From Nesterenkonia sp. LB17 (lineage in GTDB: Bacteria; Actinomycetota; Actinomycetes; Actinomycetales; Micrococcaceae): a DNA stretch of 64,000 nt. Positions 35,229 to 42,498 of the stretch are shown here, piece after piece. The stretch covers positions 62,001 to 126,000 of the forward strand of contig NZ_JAJOYX010000006.1 in NCBI RefSeq assembly GCF_022565915.1, in the 5' to 3' direction. The notes below the pieces were generated by a model. The model made no database searches and was not told the DNA's origin. It saw nothing but the letters and a program-made list of their open reading frames with translations. Each line of letters opens with the position of its first letter. Position 1 is the first letter of the stretch. The translations under genes were made by a program, and so were the position numbers.

Positions 35229-35262
35229 ACCCGGGCGACGCAACGCGGTGGAGGTTCCAGTG
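35229..35262 (+). repeat. Degenerate ychF 3'-end repeat, copy 6
   Basis: CCCGGGCGACGCAACGCGGT followed by GGAGGTTCCAG aligns with copy 5 (CCCGGTGACGCGACGTGGTGG...) over about 30 bases with two single-base indels. The coding sense is lost. It separates the conserved trio from the TetR operon. Confidence 0.5.
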
Positions 35263-35417
35263 CCGGTGGGGCCAAGTCAGACTTTCAGGACCACGAGATT
35301 GCGTGAGTGAGGCCCCGGCCTGCAATCACCCAAACCAGGGCGGGCACTCCATTCCGTCTAGCCCTCGCTCTCGCACTCCGGCACGCACGCACGATCCGGC
35401 CCATCAGATGTGCACTC

Positions 35418-35446
35418 TCGACGCCATACCGACCAGTCGGTACTGT
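35418..35446 (+). promoter_or_regulatory. Leaderless promoter of the TetR operon (TCGACG-N17-TACTGT)
   Basis: TCGACG (35418-35423) and TACTGT (35441-35446) are 17 bases apart. The ATG at 35453 follows 6 bases after the -10. Confidence 0.5.
35427..35442. promoter_or_regulatory. TetR-type operator palindrome (TACCGACCAGTCGGTA)
   Basis: Two exact 7-base arms, TACCGAC and GTCGGTA, around a 2-base centre, filling the spacer and touching the -10 of the promoter of an operon that encodes a TetR protein. It resembles the ACCGAC-GTCGGT operators of many TetR regulators, so autorepression is likely. Confidence 0.65.
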
Positions 35447-35452
35447 CGCCTC

Positions 35453-35992
35453 ATGGGTACTCTCCGCATACCCTCCTCGCTTCACGATGTCTTCGGCGCG
35501 CACCAGTCGGCCGCGTCAATCACGCTCGTGCTGCTCGCCGTGCCGATTGCCGTGCTCGCCGTGCTGCCGGCCTTGCTCACCGTCGAGCTCTGGCGAGCCG
35601 TGCTGGCCGCGCTGCTCGTCGCCGACATCGCGGCAGGAGTTGTCGCCAACTTCACGCGAGGCACGAACGACCACTATGCGGTGAGCGCCAAGCGCCGAGC
35701 GGTCTTCATCGCGGTGCATGTACACCTGCCCATCGTCGCCTTGCTTCTCGGGCTGCCCTTGTTCCCTGCGCTCATCGGGTGGGCACTCACGATCGCGGCA
35801 GGCACCGCCGTCGTGTTGCTGCAGGGCTCGCCCGTGCAGCGACCTGCGGCCGGGTTGGGCATAGTCATCGTGCTCGGCGCGACTGCCCTGGTTGCCGAGA
35901 CGACGTCCGTGCTGCTGTTCATCACGGCGCTGTTCGCGATCAAGGTCGTGCTGTCGTTCGCCGTCGACCACAGCGGGGCGACGGGGCCGTGA
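35453..35992 (+). CDS. Small integral membrane protein, about five membrane segments
   Basis: 179 aa. Hydrophobic segments: SITLVLLAVPIAVLAVLPAL, VLAALLVADIAAGVVANF, FIAVHVHLPIVALLLGLPLF, a LTIAAGTAVVLL segment, and IVIVLGATALVAETTSVLLFI. The motif FTRGTNDHYA after TM2 and the HVHLP in TM3 recall a family of uncharacterised bacterial membrane proteins. First gene of a four-gene operon controlled by the adjacent TetR protein. Function unknown. Confidence 0.7.
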   Translation: MGTLRIPSSLHDVFGAHQSAASITLVLLAVPIAVLAVLPALLTVELWRAVLAALLVADIAAGVVANFTRGTNDHYAVSAKRRAVFIAVHVHLPIVALLLGLPLFPALIGWALTIAAGTAVVLLQGSPVQRPAAGLGIVIVLGATALVAETTSVLLFITALFAIKVVLSFAVDHSGATGP

Positions 35993-36657
35993 CCCTGGCA
36001 GACGTCACGCTGCGCCCCGCTGAATGCCGGGATCGCGATGGTGCGGCCCGCATGTTGGCGCAGGCCTTCGTGCACGATCCCCTCATCGCCGCCGCGACCA
36101 GCACCACGCAGCACCCGCAGGCCGCTCGCGAGGCAGTGTTCCGCGCCTCCATCGTCGGTACCCTGAACGCCGGCGGCGAGCTCGTTCTCGCCGAGCGCGC
36201 GGGCACCATCATCGGCGCGGCCCTCATCGCCGACCCGCAGAGCGGCACCCTGGCGAGAACACTGCGGGCCAGGGGCGCACGGATGATCTCGGGCGCACGC
36301 TTTCTCCTGCTCGCCCGCCACCTCGCGCCGGGGGCCTTGACGCTCCTCAACGACGCCGACCTCGCCTCGCGCAGGCTGGCGCCTCCTCACCCCCACCACG
36401 TGCTCGTCGCCGTGGGAGTCACCGAATCCGCTCGAGGTCTCGGGGTCGGTCGACTACTGGTCGACCACACGCTGCAGCGTGCGCGCCAAGACTCCCGGTC
36501 GTGGGGGGTCAGGCTCGAGACTGAGAGCCCCGGCAACGCCGAACTCTATGCCCGCTGGGGCTTCACCCTGCTCGGCGTCGTTCCCGTTGCGCAGTGCGAG
36601 GTGCACGTCATGGCGCAGGCCGGCACTCCCGACGGGGAGAACGACGAGGTGCCGTGA
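35989..36657 (+). CDS. GNAT family N-acetyltransferase
   Basis: 222 aa. The acetyl-CoA site is VAVGVTESARGLGVGRLLVDHTL (the R/Q-x-x-G-x-G/A element reads RGLGVG), followed by VRLETESPGNAELYARWGFTLLG, the usual GNAT ending. The GTG start overlaps the upstream stop (GTGA). The substrate is unknown; modification of a toxic compound that induces the TetR repressor is one reasonable guess. Confidence 0.85.
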   Translation: MTLADVTLRPAECRDRDGAARMLAQAFVHDPLIAAATSTTQHPQAAREAVFRASIVGTLNAGGELVLAERAGTIIGAALIADPQSGTLARTLRARGARMISGARFLLLARHLAPGALTLLNDADLASRRLAPPHPHHVLVAVGVTESARGLGVGRLLVDHTLQRARQDSRSWGVRLETESPGNAELYARWGFTLLGVVPVAQCEVHVMAQAGTPDGENDEVP

Positions 36658-37247
36658 TGTCAGACGCCAGAGCGAGTATCGTCGACGCAGCGTTTCGGTT
36701 GTTTCTCGAGAACGGCTACGACGGCGCGAGCCTGGCGCGTATTCTCGCTGAGGTGCCCTACTCGAAGGGGGCCCTGTACCACCACTTCGAGAGCAAGGAG
36801 GCTCTGCTCGAGGCCGTGATCGAACGGTTCTTCACTGACTCGCTCACCGACCCGCAACAGCCTCGACCCACGACCCCGGTCGCCCTCACTCACCGGCTCG
36901 TCGACGATTACGTCGACTCGATCGAGAGCATCGCGCAGTTCGCACCCCCACTCTCGTACTACGCCTTCCTCATCGCCGTTGCGCCTCGCGTGCAGCCTGC
37001 GCTAGAGGCCGCTGCCGACCACATCGAAGCCGAACTCACCGCATCTCTGGCGTCGGTCGTGCCCGGCGAGAACCCCGCCGCCGCCCGAACGCTGGCCGGC
37101 GACGTCATGGCGCTCGTCGAAGGCTCGGGCCTTCTCACGGTGCTGCAGCATCGCGTGCCCGACCGGGCCCAGTTGCACGCTCGCGTCGACCGTCTTCTGC
37201 GCGCCCACTTCGCTGCACGAGGCCTCGCTGTGGAGGTGATCTCATGA
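36657..37247 (+). CDS. TetR family transcriptional regulator
   Basis: 196 aa. N-terminal helix-turn-helix at about 5-50: ASIVDAAFRLFLENGYDGASLARILAEVPYSKGALYHHFESKEALLEAVI. A helical ligand domain follows. The ATG overlaps the stop of the acetyltransferase gene (TGATG). It probably represses its own operon through the palindrome at 35427-35442. Confidence 0.9.
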   Translation: MSDARASIVDAAFRLFLENGYDGASLARILAEVPYSKGALYHHFESKEALLEAVIERFFTDSLTDPQQPRPTTPVALTHRLVDDYVDSIESIAQFAPPLSYYAFLIAVAPRVQPALEAAADHIEAELTASLASVVPGENPAAARTLAGDVMALVEGSGLLTVLQHRVPDRAQLHARVDRLLRAHFAARGLAVEVIS

Positions 37248-37251
37248 ACTC

Positions 37252-37452
37252 ATGACACCGAAGAAGCTCTCCCGTGTCGTCGCCATTTCCGAAGCGATCA
37301 CCTGGACCCTGCTCTTCGCCGGCCTCATCATTCGCGCTACGACGGGTTTCGCACCGGTAGTGACGATCAGCGGCCGCATCCACGGCTTCGTCACTCTCGC
37401 CCACAGCGCCACTGCGGTGCTCACCGCCGTCAACCAGGCTCTTCGTACTTGA
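37252..37452 (+). pseudogene. Truncated DUF3817 membrane protein
   Basis: 66 codons: KLSRVVAISEAITWTLLFAGLIIRATTGF, then IHGFVTLAHSATAVLTAVNQALRT. This is the DUF3817 pattern (AISEAITW-LL, HG-vf--Y, VNQ), but family members usually run about 90-110 residues and continue after VNQ with another helix. Homology stops at VNQ, and unrelated sequence lies between here and the last att-like repeat at 37686. It is fourth in the TetR operon, 4 bases after the tetR stop. Confidence 0.65.
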
Positions 37453-37881
37453 CCGGGCAGCTCGCTTCTCCGGGCTGTCTCCCGGCGGTGTTGGCGGGTG
37501 CAGGCCAGGTCGTGGAGCTCGATGCCGGCGAGGCTGGCGGTCCGCAGATAATCACAAGAAGTCCGGCCGAGACCGACGATCGCCGATGACGCCCAACGGC
37601 GCCGAAAATGCGTTTCCGCAGGTTGGACCGCATTTCTCGGTGTCGGCCAACGGTGACCACCAACAGCCGAAACCCCGCGTGATCGTTCCGCTTCAACGTC
37701 TGATCGTGTGACTTCCTGGTGGGGGAATCAGCGGCGATCGCCGCAGGCGGGACCGGGCTGGACGGTGAGGATCGCTGGCTCGGCGTCTCCAGCGACCGAC
37801 GGGGCTGCCTTCCAGTCCCTGGACGGCCAACCTGGCCGCTGACTACTCTAGGAGGAAGAGTGAGCCGACGATCGGAGCGCC
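37453..37881. other. Island right end and heliorhodopsin upstream region
   Basis: About 430 bases without a supported gene. On the minus strand about 50 codons at 37441-37600 are open (CDYLRTASLAGIELHDLACT...), an unidentified fragment. The last repeat copy is at 37686-37703. Upstream of the rhodopsin gene are TACTCT at 37843 and an AGGAGG at 37850. Confidence 0.5.
37686..37703 (+). repeat. ychF 3'-end repeat, copy 7 (distal island boundary)
   Basis: TTC CGC TTC AAC GTC TGA, that is FRFNV-stop, with host-like GC-rich codons. The codons before it no longer match. It is the likely original 3' end of ychF left at the far side of the insertions. Confidence 0.7.
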
Positions 37882-38655
37882 GTGACTACGACTGAGATCG
37901 ACGCAGGGCGCTACACCGGCCTGCGCAGGTACAACATCATTGCCGCAGTCGTTCACGCGGCCCAAGCCGTGGCGGTGGTTCTGCTCGCCACCGACTTCAC
38001 CCTTCCGGTCACGGGCAGCTACCCCGCCGGTCCACCCGGCACCCCTCCAGGTGAGGCGGTCACCCTGTGGGACCTGCCGATCCCCTTGGCGATTGCGGCG
38101 TTCTTGTTCCTGTCCGCTCTGTTCCACGCCATCGTGGCCTCGCCGCCGTTCTTCGGTCGCTACCGCGCGGGGCTGGCGAACGGGCACAACTACTTCCGCT
38201 GGGTGGAGTACTCACTGTCCAGCTCGCTGATGATCGTGATCATCGCCCAGCTGGTCGGCATCTTCGATGTGGTCGCGCTGCTGGCGCTGTTCGGCGTCAA
38301 CGCCTCGATGATCCTCTTCGGCTGGCTCCAGGAGCGCTACCACGAGCCCGGCGACGGCGGATGGCTGCCGTTCGTCTTCGGGTGCATCGCCGGGATCGTG
38401 CCCTGGGTCGGCATCGTGATCTACACCCTGGCTCCTGGCTCCACCACCGGGGCCGAGCCGCCAGGATTCGTCTATGCGATCATCGTCTCGCTGTTCCTGT
38501 TCTTCAACGTGTTCGCCGTGGTCCAGTGGCTGCAGTACCGCCCGGTCGGACGGTTCCGCGACTACCTGCTGGGGGAGCGGCTCTACATCACGCTCAGCCT
38601 CACGGCCAAGTCCGCGCTGGCGTGGCAGATCTTCGCCGGCACCCTCGCCGCCTGA
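37882..38655 (+). CDS. Heliorhodopsin
   Basis: 257 aa, seven membrane helices, retinal-binding light sensor of the heliorhodopsin family (inverted topology, N-terminus inside). The Schiff-base lysine is K243 in SLTAKSALAWQIF and the counter-ion is E109 in RWVEYSLSSS. These equal K241 and E107 of the type protein HeR-48C12 with a constant offset of two. FHAIVAS (80s), GHNYFRW and FNVFAVVQWLQYR are also family features. The GTG start has a GGAG 6 bases upstream. No retinal-synthesis gene (blh, crtY) is in the window. It sits just outside the ychF island. Confidence 0.93.
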   Translation: MTTTEIDAGRYTGLRRYNIIAAVVHAAQAVAVVLLATDFTLPVTGSYPAGPPGTPPGEAVTLWDLPIPLAIAAFLFLSALFHAIVASPPFFGRYRAGLANGHNYFRWVEYSLSSSLMIVIIAQLVGIFDVVALLALFGVNASMILFGWLQERYHEPGDGGWLPFVFGCIAGIVPWVGIVIYTLAPGSTTGAEPPGFVYAIIVSLFLFFNVFAVVQWLQYRPVGRFRDYLLGERLYITLSLTAKSALAWQIFAGTLAA

Positions 38656-38751
38656 GCCCACTTGCTGGTCGTGGCGCCGCGCCGCGAGCACGCCGCGCCG
38701 CCGCAACCCTCCTGCTGTCACCCTGAGCCTGGCCGATGATGGGGGTATCAG

Positions 38752-39351
38752 ATGACTGCTCGGGTCGAGTCCCTCAGGCGCAGCTGGGCAGAATTCGTCG
38801 GGCCAGAGGCCACCCGCGCAAACAACACGCTAGCGGTCAGTTCCGGGATCATCGGCCTCTTCTACTCCTACCGGTCAGCGAAGCGCGCTGGCGCGGGACG
38901 GTTCTCCCAGGCGGCATTGGGCGCCCTGGCTCTGGATCTGTTCGGCGGCGCCTACGTCAACAACACCCGGGCGTGCGTCCGCTGGTATGAACGCGCCGGG
39001 CAGGGGACACGCGAGCACTGCGCGTTCGCTGCCCTTCATGTACACCCGTTGATCGTGGGCGCCGTGGATCAGCGCATCGGGGAGCGGAGCAACGGTGTGA
39101 GCTGGGCGTCTGCTCACTACGGCTACATGATGCTAGCCACAGCGATCACCCGCAGCTGTCCGTCTCGGCGACGGAGTCTCGGGGCGATCCTCAAAGTGGG
39201 TGGTCTGCTTCTTGATCACGCGTTGCGAAGGTCGGCGGTCGCCCCGTGGTTCGCGTGGACCTACTATCCGAAGCTGTTCTTGGGACACGCCGCGGGTTCC
39301 CTCTGGCCCGACGAAGACCTCGGCGTCGAGCACTTCGACTCCTACGTCTAA
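38752..39351 (+). CDS. Unrecognised protein downstream of heliorhodopsin
   Basis: 199 aa, family not recognised. Seen: ATRANNTLAVSSGIIGLFYSYRSAKRAG, LGALALDLFGGAYVNNTRACVRWYER, a His-rich central part (EHCAFAALHVHPLIVGAVDQR, SAHYGYMMLATAI), and YYPKLFLGHAAGSLWPDEDLG near the end. Several moderately hydrophobic helices suggest a membrane or membrane-associated protein. The histidines and aspartates could bind a metal. It lies 96 bases after the heliorhodopsin gene in the same direction and may be co-expressed. No function is claimed. Confidence 0.65.
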   Translation: MTARVESLRRSWAEFVGPEATRANNTLAVSSGIIGLFYSYRSAKRAGAGRFSQAALGALALDLFGGAYVNNTRACVRWYERAGQGTREHCAFAALHVHPLIVGAVDQRIGERSNGVSWASAHYGYMMLATAITRSCPSRRRSLGAILKVGGLLLDHALRRSAVAPWFAWTYYPKLFLGHAAGSLWPDEDLGVEHFDSYV

Positions 39352-39397
39352 CCGGCTCCGTGGACCGACTGCCGCAGAGCGGGGGATTCAACCTGTG

Positions 39398-40174
39398 TCA
39401 GACCCGTTCCGCAGGCTCCCAGGTCCCCGTATCGGCGAATTCGCGAATGAGCCTGCTGAACAGATCCGGGTCCTCGATGTTCCAAGGATGGTGCATCTTC
39501 GGAGCGATCCACGTCTGCAGCTGTGGAAGCGACTGACGCAGAACCGGGAAGCCATCGCGCACCGAACGCTGTTCCTTCTCTCCGGCAATCGCCAGGACTG
39601 GCCCTGAGTAATGGAACCGACTTGCGGGCATGCACCCTGCGGCGACTTCCCGGTAGGTCAGCCGGTTCGTCTCCGCGGAGACCCGCACGGCGGAATCCAC
39701 GAACAACTCCCTGCTGTCGGGCGGGACCCCGAAGGCCATCGCCTGGGCGTTCCAGTACCAGCGTCTGCGCAGGAGCGGAATCTGCGGGGGGATCAGGAGG
39801 CGTTCGATCCTGGTCAGTCCGGCGACTGGAGCTCCGGTGACCACGGTGCTGCGTACAAGCTCCGGGTGGCGATGCAGCAGGCGCACGACCACGAGACCGC
39901 CGAGTGACAGTCCCACCACATGGGCGCGGCCATCAAGTGCGTGCGCGCGGATGACCCCGGCGACGTCGTCGGCGGCTCCGGCCAGCCCTGGCCACGGCTC
40001 CCGATAGCGCTCGCCGAGGCCTGGCAGGTCCGGGGTGAGGAGGTGGCGGTCGGGGAGACGCTCCACCTGGGGTGCCCACATCCAGCTCCCGGTGCTGTTT
40101 CCGGGGAGGAAGATGATGGTCTCGCCATCCTGTGGCCCGTGCTCCAGCGGCCATTGATGGGAATCCGCTGTCAA
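39398..40174 (-). CDS. Alpha/beta hydrolase
   Basis: 258 aa. The oxyanion region is FLPGNSTGSWMWAPQ, the nucleophile elbow GLSLGG, and the catalytic His is in MHHPWNIEDPDLFSRLI. This is typical of small esterase/lyase-type alpha/beta hydrolases. The start is probably a TTG at 40174, three bases after the stop of the SRPBCC gene, with coupling. The substrate is unknown. Confidence 0.8.
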   Translation of the reverse strand: MTADSHQWPLEHGPQDGETIIFLPGNSTGSWMWAPQVERLPDRHLLTPDLPGLGERYREPWPGLAGAADDVAGVIRAHALDGRAHVVGLSLGGLVVVRLLHRHPELVRSTVVTGAPVAGLTRIERLLIPPQIPLLRRRWYWNAQAMAFGVPPDSRELFVDSAVRVSAETNRLTYREVAAGCMPASRFHYSGPVLAIAGEKEQRSVRDGFPVLRQSLPQLQTWIAPKMHHPWNIEDPDLFSRLIREFADTGTWEPAERV

Positions 40175-40177
40175 GGC

Positions 40178-40681
40178 TCAGCTCTCCAGTGCCTCGTAAG
40201 GCGCCGAAAGCCTGGGGTAGTAGTCATTCCACTCCACACCCGCGGGATCCGCTCCACCCAGGACCGCCGAGAGTCGGTCGAGGTAGTACTCCCACCCGGG
40301 GCCGATGCTGCCCAGCGGGTCATCGCCGATCCGCTGGGCGAAGAGCAGGGTGGTGATGCCGTCCTGGTGGCTCAGCTCGAAGCGCAGGTGCCAGACAGCC
40401 GGTCCGACGCTGGTCTGCACGGTAAGGCTGCGCGGTGGGCTGCATTCCAGGATTTCGCACTCCTCCGGCGGAGCGTCCTCGCCCTCTGCGGTCATCAAGA
40501 AAGTGACCTTCCCGCTGGCGGGATCTCCCTCCCAGCGCCCGATCCACTTCCCGAGCTGCGCGGAGTCCGTCATCGCCGCCCAGATGGTCTCGAGCGGCTC
40601 CGCGAAACGGCGCTGAAGCTGGAGCTCCCTGCCGTGAGGCCCGATGCCGAGGGTCCCCGTCGCTGCTGGTCCTGTGGTCAT
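40178..40681 (-). CDS. SRPBCC (AHSA1-like) domain protein
   Basis: 167 aa. The START/AHSA1 fold begins GRELQLQRRFAEPLETIWAAMTDSAQLGKWIGRWEGDPASGKVTF. It ends with WHLRFELSHQDGITTLLFAQRI and GPGWEYYLDRLSAVLGG. The ATG at 40681 has an AAGG about 10 bases upstream. An upstream in-frame start at 40747 would overlap the dehydrogenase gene. It probably binds a hydrophobic ligand. Second gene of a leftward three-gene operon. Confidence 0.8.
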   Translation of the reverse strand: MTTGPAATGTLGIGPHGRELQLQRRFAEPLETIWAAMTDSAQLGKWIGRWEGDPASGKVTFLMTAEGEDAPPEECEILECSPPRSLTVQTSVGPAVWHLRFELSHQDGITTLLFAQRIGDDPLGSIGPGWEYYLDRLSAVLGGADPAGVEWNDYYPRLSAPYEALES

Positions 40682-40712
40682 CTGAGGGTCACCTTCTCTA
40701 GGCGGTCCGGCC

Positions 40713-41924
40713 CTATGCAGTCCGCGTGTGCGGATATGCCGGCTCACGATGCTGGAAGCTCAGGATGTTCGGGTTCTGGATCACGCCCTCGTTGATCTCG
40801 ATCGCGCGGGAGATGATCGGACTCGTCGCCCAGGTGGCCTGGCCTTCCATCACGGTGCGCAGGAACGGCAGGATCGCCGCGCTGACCTCCCAGGTGGCTG
40901 AGTTCCACAGGTATGACGGGCTGTGGTCGACGGCGTAGTAGTTGACCCCTCGTCCAACGGTGAACATCGGATCGTCGAACGTCGTGGTCTGCGCCCACTC
41001 GAAGCCCATCCCCGGGTCACACGACACGTCGATGATCAGGCTGCCTCCAGAGAAGAGCTCCAGGTCCTGGGTCCGCAGATACGTCAGCGGCGCGGTGACG
41101 TCTTGGAGCGTGCAGTTGACGACGATGTCATGCGATGCCAGGAACTCGGGCAGCGGGACATCCCCGGCTGAGGTGAGGACCTCGCTCAGAGGTGACGTGC
41201 CCGACGCTGTCTTGAGCTGGGTGATCTGGGCGGTGTGGATCGGCGAGCCGACCGCCGTCGCACCGCGCTGGGTCAGGACTTGGATGTCATGGATTCCCTG
41301 CGCCTTGAGCGCCGTCACCGCACCTCGGGCCGTGGCTCCGAAGCCGATCACCACCGCGCTGAGCCGGGGACCGTAGTCCCCGGTCGAGCCGGTCAGGCTC
41401 AGTGCGTGCAGCACGGAGCAGTAGCCGGCAAGCTCGTTGTTCTTGTGGAACACGTGAAGATTGAAATCACCCCGAGGGGTCCAATGGTTCATCGCCTCGA
41501 AGGCGATCAGCGTGAGCCGGTTGTCGATCGCAGTCTGCGTCAATCCGGCATCCTGGACGCAGTGCGGCCAGCCCCACAGGATGCCGCCTTCGGGAACCGC
41601 CGCCACGTCTGCCGCCTGCGGCTTGGGCAGGAGCAGGACATCAGCAGATGCAATGACCTCGGCACGTTCAGCGACCCTGCCCACGCGGGACTCCACGTAA
41701 TCGGGTGCCAACTGGAAGTCAGACCCGTAGCCCCGCTCGACGATCATCCGGGCGCGCAGGTCCGGGTCGATCTGGTCCAGGTGGTGGGGGTGAATCGGCA
41801 GGCGCCGTTCGTTCTCCATCGAAGAGTTCGCGAGCACCCCGAGACTCAGCAATTCGCGGCTCGGGGAGGACGCCTCCGAGGTCTCGGCGGAGGCAGCGGT
41901 GGAAGAGGAAGTGGTGCTTGACAT
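40713..41924 (-). CDS. N5-(carboxyethyl)ornithine synthase-like / alanine dehydrogenase-type enzyme
   Basis: About 403 aa of the alanine dehydrogenase/PNT superfamily. It starts SLGVLANSSMENERRLPIHPHHLDQIDPDLRARMIVERGYGSDF and has the nucleotide fold SAVVIGFGATARGAVTALKAQGI. The EGGILWGWPHCVQ and FEAMNHW segments match carboxyethylornithine synthases better than alanine dehydrogenase proper. The former condense an amino-acid side chain with pyruvate using NADPH. The N-terminal Ser-rich stretch is dispensable. The real substrate is not proven. Confidence 0.75.
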   Translation of the reverse strand: MSSTTSSSTAASAETSEASSPSRELLSLGVLANSSMENERRLPIHPHHLDQIDPDLRARMIVERGYGSDFQLAPDYVESRVGRVAERAEVIASADVLLLPKPQAADVAAVPEGGILWGWPHCVQDAGLTQTAIDNRLTLIAFEAMNHWTPRGDFNLHVFHKNNELAGYCSVLHALSLTGSTGDYGPRLSAVVIGFGATARGAVTALKAQGIHDIQVLTQRGATAVGSPIHTAQITQLKTASGTSPLSEVLTSAGDVPLPEFLASHDIVVNCTLQDVTAPLTYLRTQDLELFSGGSLIIDVSCDPGMGFEWAQTTTFDDPMFTVGRGVNYYAVDHSPSYLWNSATWEVSAAILPFLRTVMEGQATWATSPIISRAIEINEGVIQNPNILSFQHREPAYPHTRTA

Positions 41925-42009
41925 CGATATTCCCGTCTTGAGGGAGCCCTGGTCGGCTCCTTCCCCGACTGTACGCCGATCTCCCACAGCGGATCACGAG
42001 TTGCTGACC

Positions 42010-42450
42010 TCAGTCGCGACCAGGTCGGCGCCGGTTCGCCTTGATCTCTGAGCGTTCACGCTTGCCTGCGAGCCGACGCCGGTGCGACCCCCGCGTGCGC
42101 CGCGTGGGACGTCGGATGATCGGGGGAGCGATGGCCTCACGGAGCAGCTCGGAGAGGCGTTCACGTGCCGCGGTCCGATTGCGCCGCTGGGAGCGGTGCT
42201 CGGCGGCGCTGATGGTGAGCACCGTGCCGGCCAGCCGGGCAGCCAGCCGATCCAGGGCAAGTCTGCGCTGGACCTCGGTGAGCGACGTCGTCGTTGCCAG
42301 GTCGAGGCTGAGCTGGACGCGGGAGTCGGTGGTGTTGACGCCCTGACCGCCGGGCCCGGAGGCGTGGGAGAACTGCTCGTGCAGCTCACCTGCCGGGATG
42401 AGCAGGCCATGGGGTGCCCCGGGCCCCGGGGGTACGCGCAGATTCTCCAC
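42010..42450 (-). CDS. arfB: Peptide chain release factor-like protein ArfB
   Basis: About 146 aa codon-independent peptidyl-tRNA hydrolase that rescues stalled ribosomes. The catalytic GGQ is in SHASGPGGQGVNTTDSRVQL. The basic C-terminal tail (RRPTRRTRGSHRRR...KANRRRPGRD) inserts into the empty mRNA channel in this family. The GTG at 42450 (VENLRVPPG) is preferred over 42486 because homologues begin near there. Confidence 0.9.
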   Translation of the reverse strand: MENLRVPPGPGAPHGLLIPAGELHEQFSHASGPGGQGVNTTDSRVQLSLDLATTTSLTEVQRRLALDRLAARLAGTVLTISAAEHRSQRRNRTAARERLSELLREAIAPPIIRRPTRRTRGSHRRRLAGKRERSEIKANRRRPGRD

Positions 42451-42498
42451 GCCTTCCAGTCTGCCGCACCGCGGCCGAGGGCTCACGCGCAGGTCGGC

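Noticed and set aside
23800-37720. A tRNA gene as the island's attachment site
   Set aside because: No tRNA-like cloverleaf was found near either end. The repeated sequence is the coding 3' end of ychF.
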